Below, in pieces: positions 20,904 through 29,545 of a DNA stretch of 64,000 nucleotides; the stretch's first letter is position 1, and each line of letters starts with the position of its first letter. Position numbers and translations under genes: made by a program. The notes below the pieces were generated by a model that was not told where the DNA came from, ran no database searches, and saw only the letters and a program-made list of their open reading frames with translations. The stretch lies in contig NZ_CANLNS010000001.1 in NCBI RefSeq assembly GCF_947492715.1, forward strand, positions 744,001 to 808,000, written 5' to 3'. Source of the stretch: an uncultured Psychroserpens sp. Lineage in GTDB: Bacteria > Bacteroidota > Bacteroidia > Flavobacteriales > Flavobacteriaceae.

Positions 20904-21455
20904 CTAAAAAGGCGTGTTACTGCCGTCATCATCGTCTTCACATTCTGTTAATGTTGTCTCAACAAACATTGCCCAACCATTTCCAGAAAACTCAGTGCCT
21001 TCCGCCCAAGCAGTTTCTTCTCCTGTAGGCCCATCTACCTCGGCATGCGCTGCAAAACAAATGTTATCGTCTAAACCTTCTAAACTAATAATATATACAA
21101 CTTCATATGGCCCTGCTGAATACGGCTCAGTATATTCAAACAGACCAACTTGAGGGTTACCTGCTCCGGTAAGAGGAACCCAATCGTCATCACAATTGCC
21201 AATACTCAAATGAGTAGTTCCAATAACCCATTCTCCATCACTAACATATGTTATAATTAAGTTGTCTCCATCAACATCCAAAGTAACTGATCCCGCAACA
21301 TGATGTTGACCAGCCATTAATGTCGTCGAAAAACAAGGTTCATCTGAATTCGTAGTTATCGATTCAGGATTCACAGAATTATCGATAATTTCATTTTCTG
21401 TACATCCAAAAACACATAAAAAAACTAAAAAAGTAAGTAGGTTCAATCGTTTCAT
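20904..21455 (-). CDS. Hypothetical lipoprotein
   Basis: 183 aa from the Met at 21455, which gives 'MKRLNLLTFLVFLCVFGCTENE', a short lipoprotein signal peptide with Cys18; an upstream start at 21479 would add eight residues that weaken it. The lipidated Cys is followed by acidic residues (TENE), and the C-terminus is also acidic (ECEDDDD). The middle is beta-rich with several Cys. I do not recognise the family. It is convergent with nadD with a two-base gap and no obvious terminator between. Confidence 0.65.
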   Translation of the reverse strand: MKRLNLLTFLVFLCVFGCTENEIIDNSVNPESITTNSDEPCFSTTLMAGQHHVAGSVTLDVDGDNLIITYVSDGEWVIGTTHLSIGNCDDDWVPLTGAGNPQVGLFEYTEPYSAGPYEVVYIISLEGLDDNICFAAHAEVDGPTGEETAWAEGTEFSGNGWAMFVETTLTECEDDDDGSNTPF

Positions 21456-21731
21456 TTCAAAAATTATTTTGGGGTTCAATAATTTAAATCTATAAATTAA
21501 ACCGATTAAGTTTCTTTTTTTTAGATAAAATACTCAAAATATTATGTATATGAAGTTTTTTCCTACAATTAAATGTTTTTGATGGATTAATTTTTGAAAA
21601 AAATAATGTTTAGCATAATATTATTTCAATAACTTCGTTAACATCATATAATGATGTTATAAACTTGCTGAAAAAAAATTTTATACATCAAAAAAAATTA
21701 GCTATTTTTATTGTCAAATTTTAAATCCCGC

Positions 21732-22070
21732 ATGAGTTACACGCTTATTATAGGTTTTTCCCTTTTAGCTGTCTTATTATATAAGATTTATGATTGTGTT
21801 ACGAGAAATAATCTCACTAAATTGGGACGGATTAAATTTGGCATTTCGGCAACATTAATTGTTGCTTTTATTGCAACTGGTTATTTTCTTACCTATCCAG
21901 ATTCGTTATATTGGTTTATTTTTTCGGCAGTAATTATTCTTTCATTGAGTCTGTCGTCTACTTTAGTTAGAAATGAAGTTAAACATTTTATGAAACTAAG
22001 TGCCAAGGACAAAATTATTAATACCTGTTACTACGTATTAGTATTAGTATCTCTTAATATTATTTTCTAG
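21732..22070 (+). CDS. Small integral membrane protein
   Basis: 112 aa starting at ATG 21732 (a TTG at 21711 is in frame but gives a polar extension). Three to four hydrophobic segments: 'YTLIIGFSLLAVLLYKIY', 'IKFGISATLIVAFIATGYFL', 'SLYWFIFSAVIILSLSLS' and 'NTCYYVLVLVSLNIIF'. No recognised family and no close functional partner; its stop overlaps the convergent yraN-type gene by four bases. Confidence 0.6.
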   Translation: MSYTLIIGFSLLAVLLYKIYDCVTRNNLTKLGRIKFGISATLIVAFIATGYFLTYPDSLYWFIFSAVIILSLSLSSTLVRNEVKHFMKLSAKDKIINTCYYVLVLVSLNIIF

Positions 22071-22426
22071 AAATGATAAAAGGCATTTTTTAAATGCTCA
22101 ATGCTATAGTCTTCTCCTTTTTTTACAATGGCAATGATATCAAATCTAACTTCAACATCAAGATTGTTTGTCATTATAAATACATCAACAGCTTTTATAA
22201 TGCGTTGAATTTGTTTCTGTTTTAAAAAATCTTGAGGGTTTCCAAAATCTATCGAAGATCGTGTTTTTACTTCTACAACAGCCAAAACATCTGCTTTTTG
22301 TGCTATAATATCTACTTCTGCTTTTTGATAGATATAATTTTGAGCCACAATCTTGTAATCATTTTTCAATAAAAAATTAACAGCTAGCTGTTCGCCTTTT
22401 TTTCCTAATTCATTATGATTGGCCAT
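22067..22426 (-). CDS. YraN/UPF0102 family nuclease-like protein
   Basis: 119 aa. 'NELGKKGEQLAVNFLLKNDYKIVAQNY', 'EVDIIAQKADVLAVVEVKTRSSIDFG' and 'VEVRFDIIAIVKKG' are the conserved blocks. The E...D...ExK residues form a restriction-endonuclease-like active site. Widely conserved with unclear function. Four bases separate it from the HEAT-repeat gene upstream. Confidence 0.9.
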   Translation of the reverse strand: MANHNELGKKGEQLAVNFLLKNDYKIVAQNYIYQKAEVDIIAQKADVLAVVEVKTRSSIDFGNPQDFLKQKQIQRIIKAVDVFIMTNNLDVEVRFDIIAIVKKGEDYSIEHLKNAFYHF

Positions 22427-22430
22427 ACTA

Positions 22431-23192
22431 CTAATACTTATAATGCTTATCTATATAGGCAATAGCTTCGTCTTGAGATAATACTGCAAACTTCTTATAG
22501 CGATTATGAACATCTACAATTTCATCTAGAGCATGTTGCACTAGTTCCTTATTTTTCCATGTGTTTAAGTGCTCAACAACGGTTTTTAAACAACCGTTCT
22601 TATAAGCAATTTGGCCAAGCACATGCACCAAAGTTTCAGAGACACGACGTGTTTCATCAAACTCTAGCACTTTTAATAATGGTAAAACATCTTGCGGATG
22701 CGTTCGCCCACGAAGTTCTATACCATGGCAAATCTCTCGCCTTATCTCCTTATCGGGATGTTCAAGATATGACTTAGACCAAGTTAAAACGGGTTCTGGA
22801 TTTTTTTCTCCCATTTTTTTTATAGACCCTATCACTGCATTTCTTACACGATGATGCTTATCAAATAAGCCTGTATCCATAAAAACCTGAATCTTATCAA
22901 AATGAAATTTTCCAATCTCGCCAGCAGCATTGATTACGGTTTGTCGTATCAATTCATCCTCAGACGTCATCAATACCTTTAACACTGAAAAAATAGTGTT
23001 CTGTAACTGAGGTTGTGCATAAAAAATCTTACCAATGGCTAGATATCCTGTTTTACGAACATAGGTGTCATCATTGGAAAAACACCTAACAATACGTTCT
23101 GTTTCGGCTTGAGATAAGTCTTGAGCTATCTCTTGGTTAATTTCTGCAACAAGTGCGTCACGCTCTGGTTTGGATAGGTCGTAAAATGCCAT
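22431..23192 (-). CDS. HEAT-repeat protein
   Basis: 253 aa of tandem alpha-helical repeats of about 35-40 residues, such as 'LIRQTVINAAGEIGKFHFDKIQVFMDTGLFDKHHRVRNAVIGSIKKMGEKNPE'. No enzymatic motif is visible, so it is probably a protein-interaction scaffold. It lies in a minus-strand run with the S66 peptidase (one-base gap) and the YraN-like gene. Confidence 0.75.
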   Translation of the reverse strand: MAFYDLSKPERDALVAEINQEIAQDLSQAETERIVRCFSNDDTYVRKTGYLAIGKIFYAQPQLQNTIFSVLKVLMTSEDELIRQTVINAAGEIGKFHFDKIQVFMDTGLFDKHHRVRNAVIGSIKKMGEKNPEPVLTWSKSYLEHPDKEIRREICHGIELRGRTHPQDVLPLLKVLEFDETRRVSETLVHVLGQIAYKNGCLKTVVEHLNTWKNKELVQHALDEIVDVHNRYKKFAVLSQDEAIAYIDKHYKY

Positions 23193-23193
23193 C

Positions 23194-24207
23194 TTACTCT
23201 CTAATTTTAACCAAAGTTTTATCGCCTGCTACATTTAACTCAATCTCCTTTCCTAGAATTAAAGCATAATTATTTTTTTCATGACCAGCCGGCATCCCAA
23301 AGGCAATTGGGAAGTCATACTCTGATAATGCATCTAAAATGAGTTGCTCTACAGACGTTCCCCAAGGCGTTGTATTTTTTCTCATTTTACTCATGTCTCC
23401 TACTAACAATCCAGCACAATGATCAAAATAACCTGCTCTTTTTAAACTTTGTAGCATGCGGTCAATATGGTATTTATATTCACCTATTTCTTCAATAAAT
23501 AAAATTTTTCCTGTGGTATCTATACTCGTGTCAGAACCTAACATAGTATGCAGGATCGTTAAATTCCCTCCTACTAATTGCCCTTTAGCATTTCCTAATT
23601 TGTTATACGTTGAATAATCTAAATCATAACCCAACGGTTTTCCAAATAAAGCAGATTTAAACGTCTCTATTGTATATTCTATATCATTTAAATCTTTGGT
23701 AAGACTAACACACATTAGTGCATGAATTGTTTGAAAACCTTCATTGTGAAATTGATTATGTAAGGCCGTAATATCACTATAACCAATAAGCCACTTCGGG
23801 TTTTGTTTAAACTTGGTATAATCTAATTTATCTAATATTCTAACTGTTCCGTAACCGCCCCTTGCACACCAAATTGCACTTATTTTTGGATCGTCTAGGG
23901 CCTTTTGAAAATCTTCACAACGTTCCTCATCGGTACCTGCAAAATGGTCATCTTTGCTAAAGACATGCTTTCCAACTACAGCATGTAATCCCCAACTTTT
24001 AAGCAAAGTTACTGCTTGAGCAACCTCATCGTTTCTGTTTTTTAATATTCCTGAAGGTGCAACAATGGCAACAGTGTCTCCAGCTTTAAGGTATGGTGGT
24101 TGTATCAAAACAGTTTGTTTTTGTTGTTCAGATTGCTCTTGTGCTGTTACATTTCCGAAAAAAAAAACCAGACAACTCAAGAGTAAAACATAGCGTATTT
24201 TAGACAT
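23194..24207 (-). CDS. LD-carboxypeptidase (peptidase S66)
   Basis: 337 aa from Met at 24207, with a signal peptide 'MSKIRYVLLLSCLVFFFGNVTAQ'. The catalytic Ser lies in 'IWCARGGYGTVRILDKLDY' and 'WLIGYSDITALHNQFH', and the later 'LFIEEIGEYKYHIDRML' and 'IAFGMPAGHEKNNYALILG' supply the Glu and His of the S66 Ser-His-Glu triad. It should remove the terminal D-Ala from muropeptide tetrapeptides. Most S66 enzymes are cytoplasmic; the signal peptide suggests periplasmic action here. Confidence 0.88.
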   Translation of the reverse strand: MSKIRYVLLLSCLVFFFGNVTAQEQSEQQKQTVLIQPPYLKAGDTVAIVAPSGILKNRNDEVAQAVTLLKSWGLHAVVGKHVFSKDDHFAGTDEERCEDFQKALDDPKISAIWCARGGYGTVRILDKLDYTKFKQNPKWLIGYSDITALHNQFHNEGFQTIHALMCVSLTKDLNDIEYTIETFKSALFGKPLGYDLDYSTYNKLGNAKGQLVGGNLTILHTMLGSDTSIDTTGKILFIEEIGEYKYHIDRMLQSLKRAGYFDHCAGLLVGDMSKMRKNTTPWGTSVEQLILDALSEYDFPIAFGMPAGHEKNNYALILGKEIELNVAGDKTLVKIRE

Positions 24208-24386
24208 ATTGTAAATGTACATTTTTTTTTACACGTTTAAATTTAATAATTCTTATAGCATAAATGAATTATAAAATTAAGAACGTGTATTGTGATGGTG
24301 TTCTCAGATTTAAAATCTGAATATTTCTTCCTAAAAACTATATCAAAATATATAAATCCTTGTTTCAATATCCCTTGCAAAATGCG

Positions 24387-24394
24387 TACTTTTG
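24387..24394 (+). promoter_or_regulatory. -7 box of metG
   Basis: TACTTTTG is an exact TAnnTTTG, 23 bases before the metG ATG. A TTG lies about 24 bases upstream, a little long for the -33 spacing. Confidence 0.55.
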
Positions 24395-24417
24395 TGCCTT
24401 GTTAAAACGAATTTAAG

Positions 24418-26463
24418 ATGTCTAAACGATATACTATTACTGCTGCTTTACCTTACACAAACGGTCCAATACACATTGGGCATTTGGCTGGTGTTTATGT
24501 GCCTGCAGATATTTACGCACGCTTTAAGCGATTAACTGGAAATGACGTGGCCTTCATTTGTGGAAGCGACGAACATGGTGTACCTATTACTATTAAAGCA
24601 AAAAAAGAAGGTGTGACACCTCAGGATATCGTTGATAAATACCATGCGATTATCAAGACATCGTTTGAAGATTTCGGGATTACATTTGACAATTACTCGC
24701 GTACCTCAGCGCAAATTCATCACGACACAGCATCAGAGTTTTTTAAAACTTTGTATGATAAACACGAATTTGTTGAAGAAGTCACAGAGCAGTTATACGA
24801 TGAAGAAGCTAATCAGTTTTTAGCCGATAGATTTGTGACAGGAACGTGTCCGAAATGTGGAAACGAAGAAGCCTATGGCGATCAATGTGAAAATTGTGGT
24901 TCGAGCTTAAACGCAACAGACCTTATTAATCCGAAATCGGCAATCACAGGAAATGTGCCTACATTAAAAGAAACCAAGCACTGGTTTTTACCACTTAATA
25001 AGCATGAAAACTTCTTAAGAGAATGGATTTTAAATGGACATAAAAAAGATTGGAAGCCTAATGTTTACGGACAAGTAAAATCGTGGATTGATGATGGTTT
25101 AAGACCAAGAGCTGTAACACGCGATTTAGATTGGGGAATTCCTGTTCCGGTTCCTGGAGGCGAGGGTAAAGTACTTTATGTTTGGTTTGATGCGCCAATA
25201 GGTTACATCTCGGCCACCAAAGAATGGGCCGCTAAAGAAGGTAAAGATTGGGAGCCATATTGGAAAGACAAAGACACCAAACTCGTTCATTTTATAGGTA
25301 AAGACAATATTGTATTTCACTGCATTATTTTTCCGTCTATGCTCAAAGCTGAAGGGTCATATATTTTACCAGATAATGTGCCAGCAAATGAATTTTTAAA
25401 CCTGGAAGGCAACAAATTATCAACCTCAAAAAATTGGGCTGTATGGTTGCCAGACTATTTAAACGATTTTCCAAATCAGCAGGATGTATTGCGTTATGCG
25501 CTAACTGCTAATGCTCCTGAAAGTAAGGATAATGATTTTACATGGAAAGATTTTCAGGCAAGAAATAATAATGAATTGGTAGCCATCTTCGGAAATTTTA
25601 TAAATCGAGTTGTAGTGCTTACCAACAAATATTATGATGGTATTGTTCCTGAAGCCTCAGAATTTTCAGAAGTTGATACAGAAACCTTAGCGGCAGTAAA
25701 AGCTTATCCATCGGTTATTGAAAGCTCTATTGAACGTTATAGATTTAGAGAAGCTAGTCAAGAATTAATGAATTTGGCGCGTTTAGGGAATAAATATTTG
25801 GCTGATGAAGAGCCTTGGAAATTGGTGAAAACTGATGAAGACAGAACCAAAACAATTATGTTTGTCGCTCTTCAAATTGCTAGTGCGTTAGCTACTTTGA
25901 GCGAACCGTTTTTACCGTTTACTTCAGAAAAGTTAAAACGTATTTTAGATACTAATGCCAACACGTGGGCCGATATTTCAACTAAAGATATCTTACTGCC
26001 TTCTCATCATCAAATTGGAAAAGGCGAGTTATTGTTTTCTAAAATTGAAGACAAAACCATCCAAGAGCAATTAGATAAATTAGAAGCTAGCAAAAAGGCA
26101 AATGAGGCAGCCAATAAAGAAGTGGAGCCTCAAAAAGAGACGATCACATTTGATGATTTCACAAAACTAGACATGCGTGTTGGAACTATTCTTGAGGCCG
26201 AAAAAATGCCAAAAACTAAAAAGCTCCTCATTTTAAAAGTAGATACAGGCATTGACACAAGAACTATTGTATCTGGTATTGCTGAAAGTTTCACTCCAGA
26301 AGAAGTTGTAGGAAAACAAGTGACTGTTTTAGTGAACTTAGCACCAAGAGCTTTGCGTGGTGTAGAAAGTGAAGGTATGATTTTAATGACCGAAACTCCT
26401 GAAGGTAAATTAGTATTTGTTAATCCAGATACGACTGTAAATAGTGGGTTGCAGATAAGTTAA
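24418..26463 (+). CDS. metG: Methionyl-tRNA synthetase
   Basis: 681 aa, full-length MetRS with a C-terminal tRNA-binding domain. HIGH motif in '[13 protein letters not shown]' (about residues 15-27), four zinc-binding cysteines in '[18 protein letters not shown]', KMSKS equivalent 'NKLSTSKN', and an EMAP/Trbp111-like OB domain from about residue 575 ('[19 protein letters not shown]'). Charges tRNA-Met. Monocistronic. Confidence 0.97.
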   Translation: MSKRYTITAALPYTNGPIHIGHLAGVYVPADIYARFKRLTGNDVAFICGSDEHGVPITIKAKKEGVTPQDIVDKYHAIIKTSFEDFGITFDNYSRTSAQIHHDTASEFFKTLYDKHEFVEEVTEQLYDEEANQFLADRFVTGTCPKCGNEEAYGDQCENCGSSLNATDLINPKSAITGNVPTLKETKHWFLPLNKHENFLREWILNGHKKDWKPNVYGQVKSWIDDGLRPRAVTRDLDWGIPVPVPGGEGKVLYVWFDAPIGYISATKEWAAKEGKDWEPYWKDKDTKLVHFIGKDNIVFHCIIFPSMLKAEGSYILPDNVPANEFLNLEGNKLSTSKNWAVWLPDYLNDFPNQQDVLRYALTANAPESKDNDFTWKDFQARNNNELVAIFGNFINRVVVLTNKYYDGIVPEASEFSEVDTETLAAVKAYPSVIESSIERYRFREASQELMNLARLGNKYLADEEPWKLVKTDEDRTKTIMFVALQIASALATLSEPFLPFTSEKLKRILDTNANTWADISTKDILLPSHHQIGKGELLFSKIEDKTIQEQLDKLEASKKANEAANKEVEPQKETITFDDFTKLDMRVGTILEAEKMPKTKKLLILKVDTGIDTRTIVSGIAESFTPEEVVGKQVTVLVNLAPRALRGVESEGMILMTETPEGKLVFVNPDTTVNSGLQIS

Positions 26464-26467
26464 GAGC

Positions 26468-26806
26468 TTATTTCACAATTAATTTTTTTATTTCTTGTTT
26501 GTCATTTTTATCTACGGCTTTCAAAAAGTAAATCCCACTTTCTAGTTGAGAGACATCCATTCTAATAATACTTTTATTAAATTGGTATGAGGCCACACTT
26601 TTACCTAAGGCGTCGATAATTTCAATACTTTTTATTTTGTGAGTTCCTATGATAAACAGGTCATTCTCTACAGGATTGGGGTGGCATTTAAACACTTCTG
26701 TTTTTTCAATTATTGGTGTTTTGGAGGATAATTCAATCTTTTTGTCTTGAGCGTATAGGGTGTGACAACTCATTATAATGATAAAAACAAAACGTATATA
26801 TTTCAT
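26468..26806 (-). CDS. Minimal protein: signal peptide plus T9SS sorting domain
   Basis: 112 aa. A signal peptide (about 1-19) is followed by only about 18 residues, then a complete T9SS type A sorting domain: 'FKCHPNPVENDLFIIGTHK', 'IEIIDALGKSVASYQ', 'MDVSQLESGIYFLKAVDK', ending 'KKLIVK'. There is no cargo domain. It may be an exported peptide, a decoy, or a remnant of a larger gene. It is convergent with metG with a four-base gap. Confidence 0.75.
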   Translation of the reverse strand: MKYIRFVFIIIMSCHTLYAQDKKIELSSKTPIIEKTEVFKCHPNPVENDLFIIGTHKIKSIEIIDALGKSVASYQFNKSIIRMDVSQLESGIYFLKAVDKNDKQEIKKLIVK

Positions 26807-27210
26807 GATGCTAGAACTTAGTGATTGATGAGTTGGACTATCAATAACGGTTTAAATAGCATTTAATTATGACATTGTGATTAAAAGACAAAACAAATAA
26901 TGCCAATGGCTATACTCATTATGCATAACCATAGGAATACAATTAAAGGCACGCTCGTCTTTATTTCTGGTAATTTTTGATTTATATCTTTATTTTCCAC
27001 AATTAAGAAATTTTAAAAATCAAAGAAGGATTTCAATACATAAAACCCCTCTCTGATTAAAGTAATCGCTATCAACCATCTTTATTAAGCAACTACGTTT
27101 TTATTTTGTTTTCAAAAAAAGCAACATCGAAAGTTTAAACTCTTATGAAATTAGTATTTCATTACTACATAATTGTCTCTTAAAACTTTAACTGTAAACT
27201 AACGACATTG
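26807..27210. other. 404-base intergenic region
   Basis: AT-rich spacer between two minus-strand genes. The only thing I see in it is a possible GTG-started 39-codon membrane peptide (26881-27000, listed separately). Confidence 0.5.
26881..27000 (-). CDS. Possible 39-aa single-span membrane peptide (GTG start)
   Basis: The reading frame starts with GTG at 27000, has a charged N-terminus (VENKDINQKLPEIKT), then one hydrophobic helix (VPLIVFLWLCIMSIAIGII) and stops at 26881. The composition looks like a real one-span peptide, but there is no homolog or good ribosome site to confirm it. Confidence 0.35.
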   Translation of the reverse strand: MENKDINQKLPEIKTSVPLIVFLWLCIMSIAIGIICFVF

Positions 27211-28104
27211 CTACTTCTTAGAAGGTTTTGACAAACCATAATAGGACAATCCTTGAATAGGGTATAGTTTTTCTTTTTCGAACGAATCGAACTCATAGTT
27301 ATCAAAGCCCACACTATAAACTTTGTTTTTAGGGTCTTTAGGTGATTTGAGTTGAATTGTAATATGGCTTGGCAAATAGGTTCCTATAGTTGTTTTTGTT
27401 CTCTCATATCGTGCTGTAGCATGTTGCAATCCTTTAGGCATTGGCAAGAAGAAGTCGTTAATAGTAACTTCCAAGAGGTCAATGAATTTTGTTTCTGGGT
27501 TAACATACACCAATAACCTATCATATGTTTTATTAGGAGCTTCACTACCCCAAGTGACATAAACGGTATCATAGTTTATGTTATCAATTTCTTTTTGTCC
27601 TGCATATTTTACAATTTCGGCTTTAGGAAGATGCATTGGAGCCTCCATCAAATAGTGATACGTGGCTAATCCCCAAATATAGCGACCACATTCATGACGT
27701 TTTAAATAATCGCTATTTGTCTCTGCCTTATAACCTGTCCAAGATTGAACGCCTTGTATCGTTCCCTTTTTTCGTCCCTCAAGGTATGTTAACTGACCAT
27801 CAAAACTATTAGTTGCCAGTTTGAGTAGTAATTCCTTGTTGTTATTTCCAGGAAATGTATTCATAGGCATTAATAGCCAAATGCCTTTCCAATTGAATTT
27901 AGCATTAACTTGATACACTTGAGTATGCTCAAGTTTGTCATATCCCATTGCCAATTTAGCTTCACTTAGTAGATCTCGCCCTTTAGTTTCGGCATTTTCT
28001 ATGGATTGAGATTTAAGTGCCTCTGATCTTAAGTCTACTGTTTTACAAGATTGCAAAAAAACAATGAGTAATAATAGAGCAAATGCCCTTTGGTAATATT
28101 TCAT
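27211..28104 (-). CDS. Hypothetical lipoprotein
   Basis: 297 aa with a lipoprotein signal peptide ('RAFALLLLIVFLQSCKTVD', Cys20). The body is beta-rich with repeated 'Y..V.V.WGS', 'LLVYVNPETKFIDLLEVTINDFF' and 'THFDNYEFDSF'-like strands, suggesting a LolA/LppX-like half-barrel; this is only an impression. It follows the divergently unrelated TetR gene, transcribed in the same direction with a 50-base gap, so TetR may control it. Confidence 0.6.
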   Translation of the reverse strand: MKYYQRAFALLLLIVFLQSCKTVDLRSEALKSQSIENAETKGRDLLSEAKLAMGYDKLEHTQVYQVNAKFNWKGIWLLMPMNTFPGNNNKELLLKLATNSFDGQLTYLEGRKKGTIQGVQSWTGYKAETNSDYLKRHECGRYIWGLATYHYLMEAPMHLPKAEIVKYAGQKEIDNINYDTVYVTWGSEAPNKTYDRLLVYVNPETKFIDLLEVTINDFFLPMPKGLQHATARYERTKTTIGTYLPSHITIQLKSPKDPKNKVYSVGFDNYEFDSFEKEKLYPIQGLSYYGLSKPSKK

Positions 28105-28154
28105 AATAAATTATTTTAAATTAGACCGTTCTACTTATTTTTAATTAAAATTTT

Positions 28155-28736
28155 TTAAGCTCTTATAAAATTAAACGTCATATCAAGCCAGCTATCCATA
28201 TACATTCTATTTCTAGTCACCTTTACTCTAGCAAGTACTCCAAAAAAGCCAGCGTGCAAATATTCTGCTATTTCAGTTTCAGAAAAATTCTGAGTGATTT
28301 CGCCTAAATCTTGTCCTTTTAGTATAACAGAACCAAAAACATCCATCCAACTTAAAAAACATTGATTAGCCTCGACAGCGAGCGCATCATTATTCCTCCC
28401 TACTTCAACACTTAAATTATTTACAAGACATCCCCCAGCATACTCATCCTCTTCGTTCATATCAATAAGCATCGCATAAAATGATTTCAAAGATTCTACG
28501 GGTGATAATTCTGAATCATCAAAAAAACTCTGAATCCAGTTTTTGTTATTCATCCCATAACGTTTCACAACTTGTTGCGCAAAATCTTCTTTAGACTCAA
28601 AAAAATTATAAAAAGATCCTTTAGGAATTCCCGCCTCTTTCAGTATTTGGTTAATACCAACATTGTGGTATCCATTTCTTCTAAAAACGTCTTGGCCTAC
28701 ATCTAAAATATCCTCTTTGTTGTGTTTGTATCCCAT
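28155..28736 (-). CDS. TetR/AcrR-family transcriptional regulator
   Basis: 193 aa. N-terminal HTH 'ILDVGQDVFRRNGYHNVGINQILKEAGIPKGSFYNFFESKEDFAQQVVKRY' is the TetR DNA-binding domain. The C-terminal ligand domain ('GGCLVNNLSVEVGR') resembles the AcuR/TetR_C_16-type group. It probably represses its own unit and the downstream lipoprotein gene. The 12-base string around 28740-28765, 'agaccaattggt', contains ACCAATTGGT, a 10-bp palindrome 30 bases upstream of the start that could be its operator. Confidence 0.88.
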   Translation of the reverse strand: MGYKHNKEDILDVGQDVFRRNGYHNVGINQILKEAGIPKGSFYNFFESKEDFAQQVVKRYGMNNKNWIQSFFDDSELSPVESLKSFYAMLIDMNEEDEYAGGCLVNNLSVEVGRNNDALAVEANQCFLSWMDVFGSVILKGQDLGEITQNFSETEIAEYLHAGFFGVLARVKVTRNRMYMDSWLDMTFNFIRA

Positions 28737-28769
28737 TGAAAGGCAAATATAAAGATTAATTTTTAATTT

Positions 28770-28779
28770 AGACCAATTG
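28770..28779. promoter_or_regulatory. Palindrome upstream of the TetR gene, candidate operator
   Basis: ACCAATTGGT is a perfect 10-bp palindrome within 'TAGACCAATTGGTTTAATT', between the tetR start (28736) and the GNAT gene stop (28790). A matching 'TTAGACCGTTCTA' lies at 28120-28131 upstream of the 297-aa lipoprotein gene, sharing TTAGACC, which would fit a TetR site at both promoters. Confidence 0.4.
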
Positions 28780-28789
28780 GTTTAATTTT

Positions 28790-29257
28790 TTAATCAGATG
28801 TATCGGTAAAGTGTAATTTCATTCCTTCATGAGACTGAATGAATCCTAGATCTCGATAAAACTTAATTGCTCCAGGTCGTTTTTTATCTGTAGTTAATTG
28901 CAGCACATGAGCGCGGCGTTCTTTAGCTCTATTTATAGCCCATTTAAACATTGTACGCCCAAGACCCATGCCTCTTTTATCTTTTCTTATACGCACAGCT
29001 TCTATTTGTGCCCTAATACCTCCTTGATAGGTTAAATACTGAATAAATGTTAATTGTAACGAACCAATAACGGTGTGATTATCATCTTCTACAACAATTA
29101 ATTCTTGGTTGCTATCACTGTTAATGTTCTTAAAGGCTTCTCTATAACAGCTTGGAAGTGGCTCTTGGAAATTTTCCCTAGTTTTACCAAGCTCGTCATC
29201 GGCAAGCATACTTACAATTGTAGAGATGTCTGAAATTTTAGCCTTTCTAAATATCAT
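28790..29257 (-). CDS. GNAT-family N-acetyltransferase
   Basis: 155 aa. 'IRKDKRGMGLGRTMFKWAINRAKERRAHVLQLTTDKKRPGAIKFYRDLGF' contains the acetyl-CoA-binding R/Q-x-x-G-x-G/A loop and the C-terminal GNAT helix. Opening 'MIFRKAKISDISTIVSMLADDELGKTREN' is typical. Substrate unknown. Confidence 0.9.
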   Translation of the reverse strand: MIFRKAKISDISTIVSMLADDELGKTRENFQEPLPSCYREAFKNINSDSNQELIVVEDDNHTVIGSLQLTFIQYLTYQGGIRAQIEAVRIRKDKRGMGLGRTMFKWAINRAKERRAHVLQLTTDKKRPGAIKFYRDLGFIQSHEGMKLHFTDTSD

Positions 29258-29545
29258 GCAGAATTGTTACTTGTGTTAATTTTGCTTAAACCTAGTCTGT
29301 TTTGGTTGAGTAGACATTATTCATTACTGTTTCTTTAAAGATACGAAAGCCTGCAATGATTAAAGTGGCCTTTCTGTGTTTTTACGGATTCCTCAATTTT
29401 TAAAACGTTCATTGTTAAAATATCAACATAAAGCAGGTTTAAGCAGAAAATAATAAGGCGTTTGTAAGAAAACAGAACATTTTAGGGTAACTTTATCTTC
29501 TTTATACGTATATTTTAATATGCTAAAAAGCTAAATCCATCAACT

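Noticed and set aside
24300-24330. TCAGATTTAAAATCTGA hairpin upstream of metG considered as a T-box or riboswitch
   Set aside because: Too short, no T-box sequence, and a simple promoter follows it; metG leaders in this phylum are normally plain.
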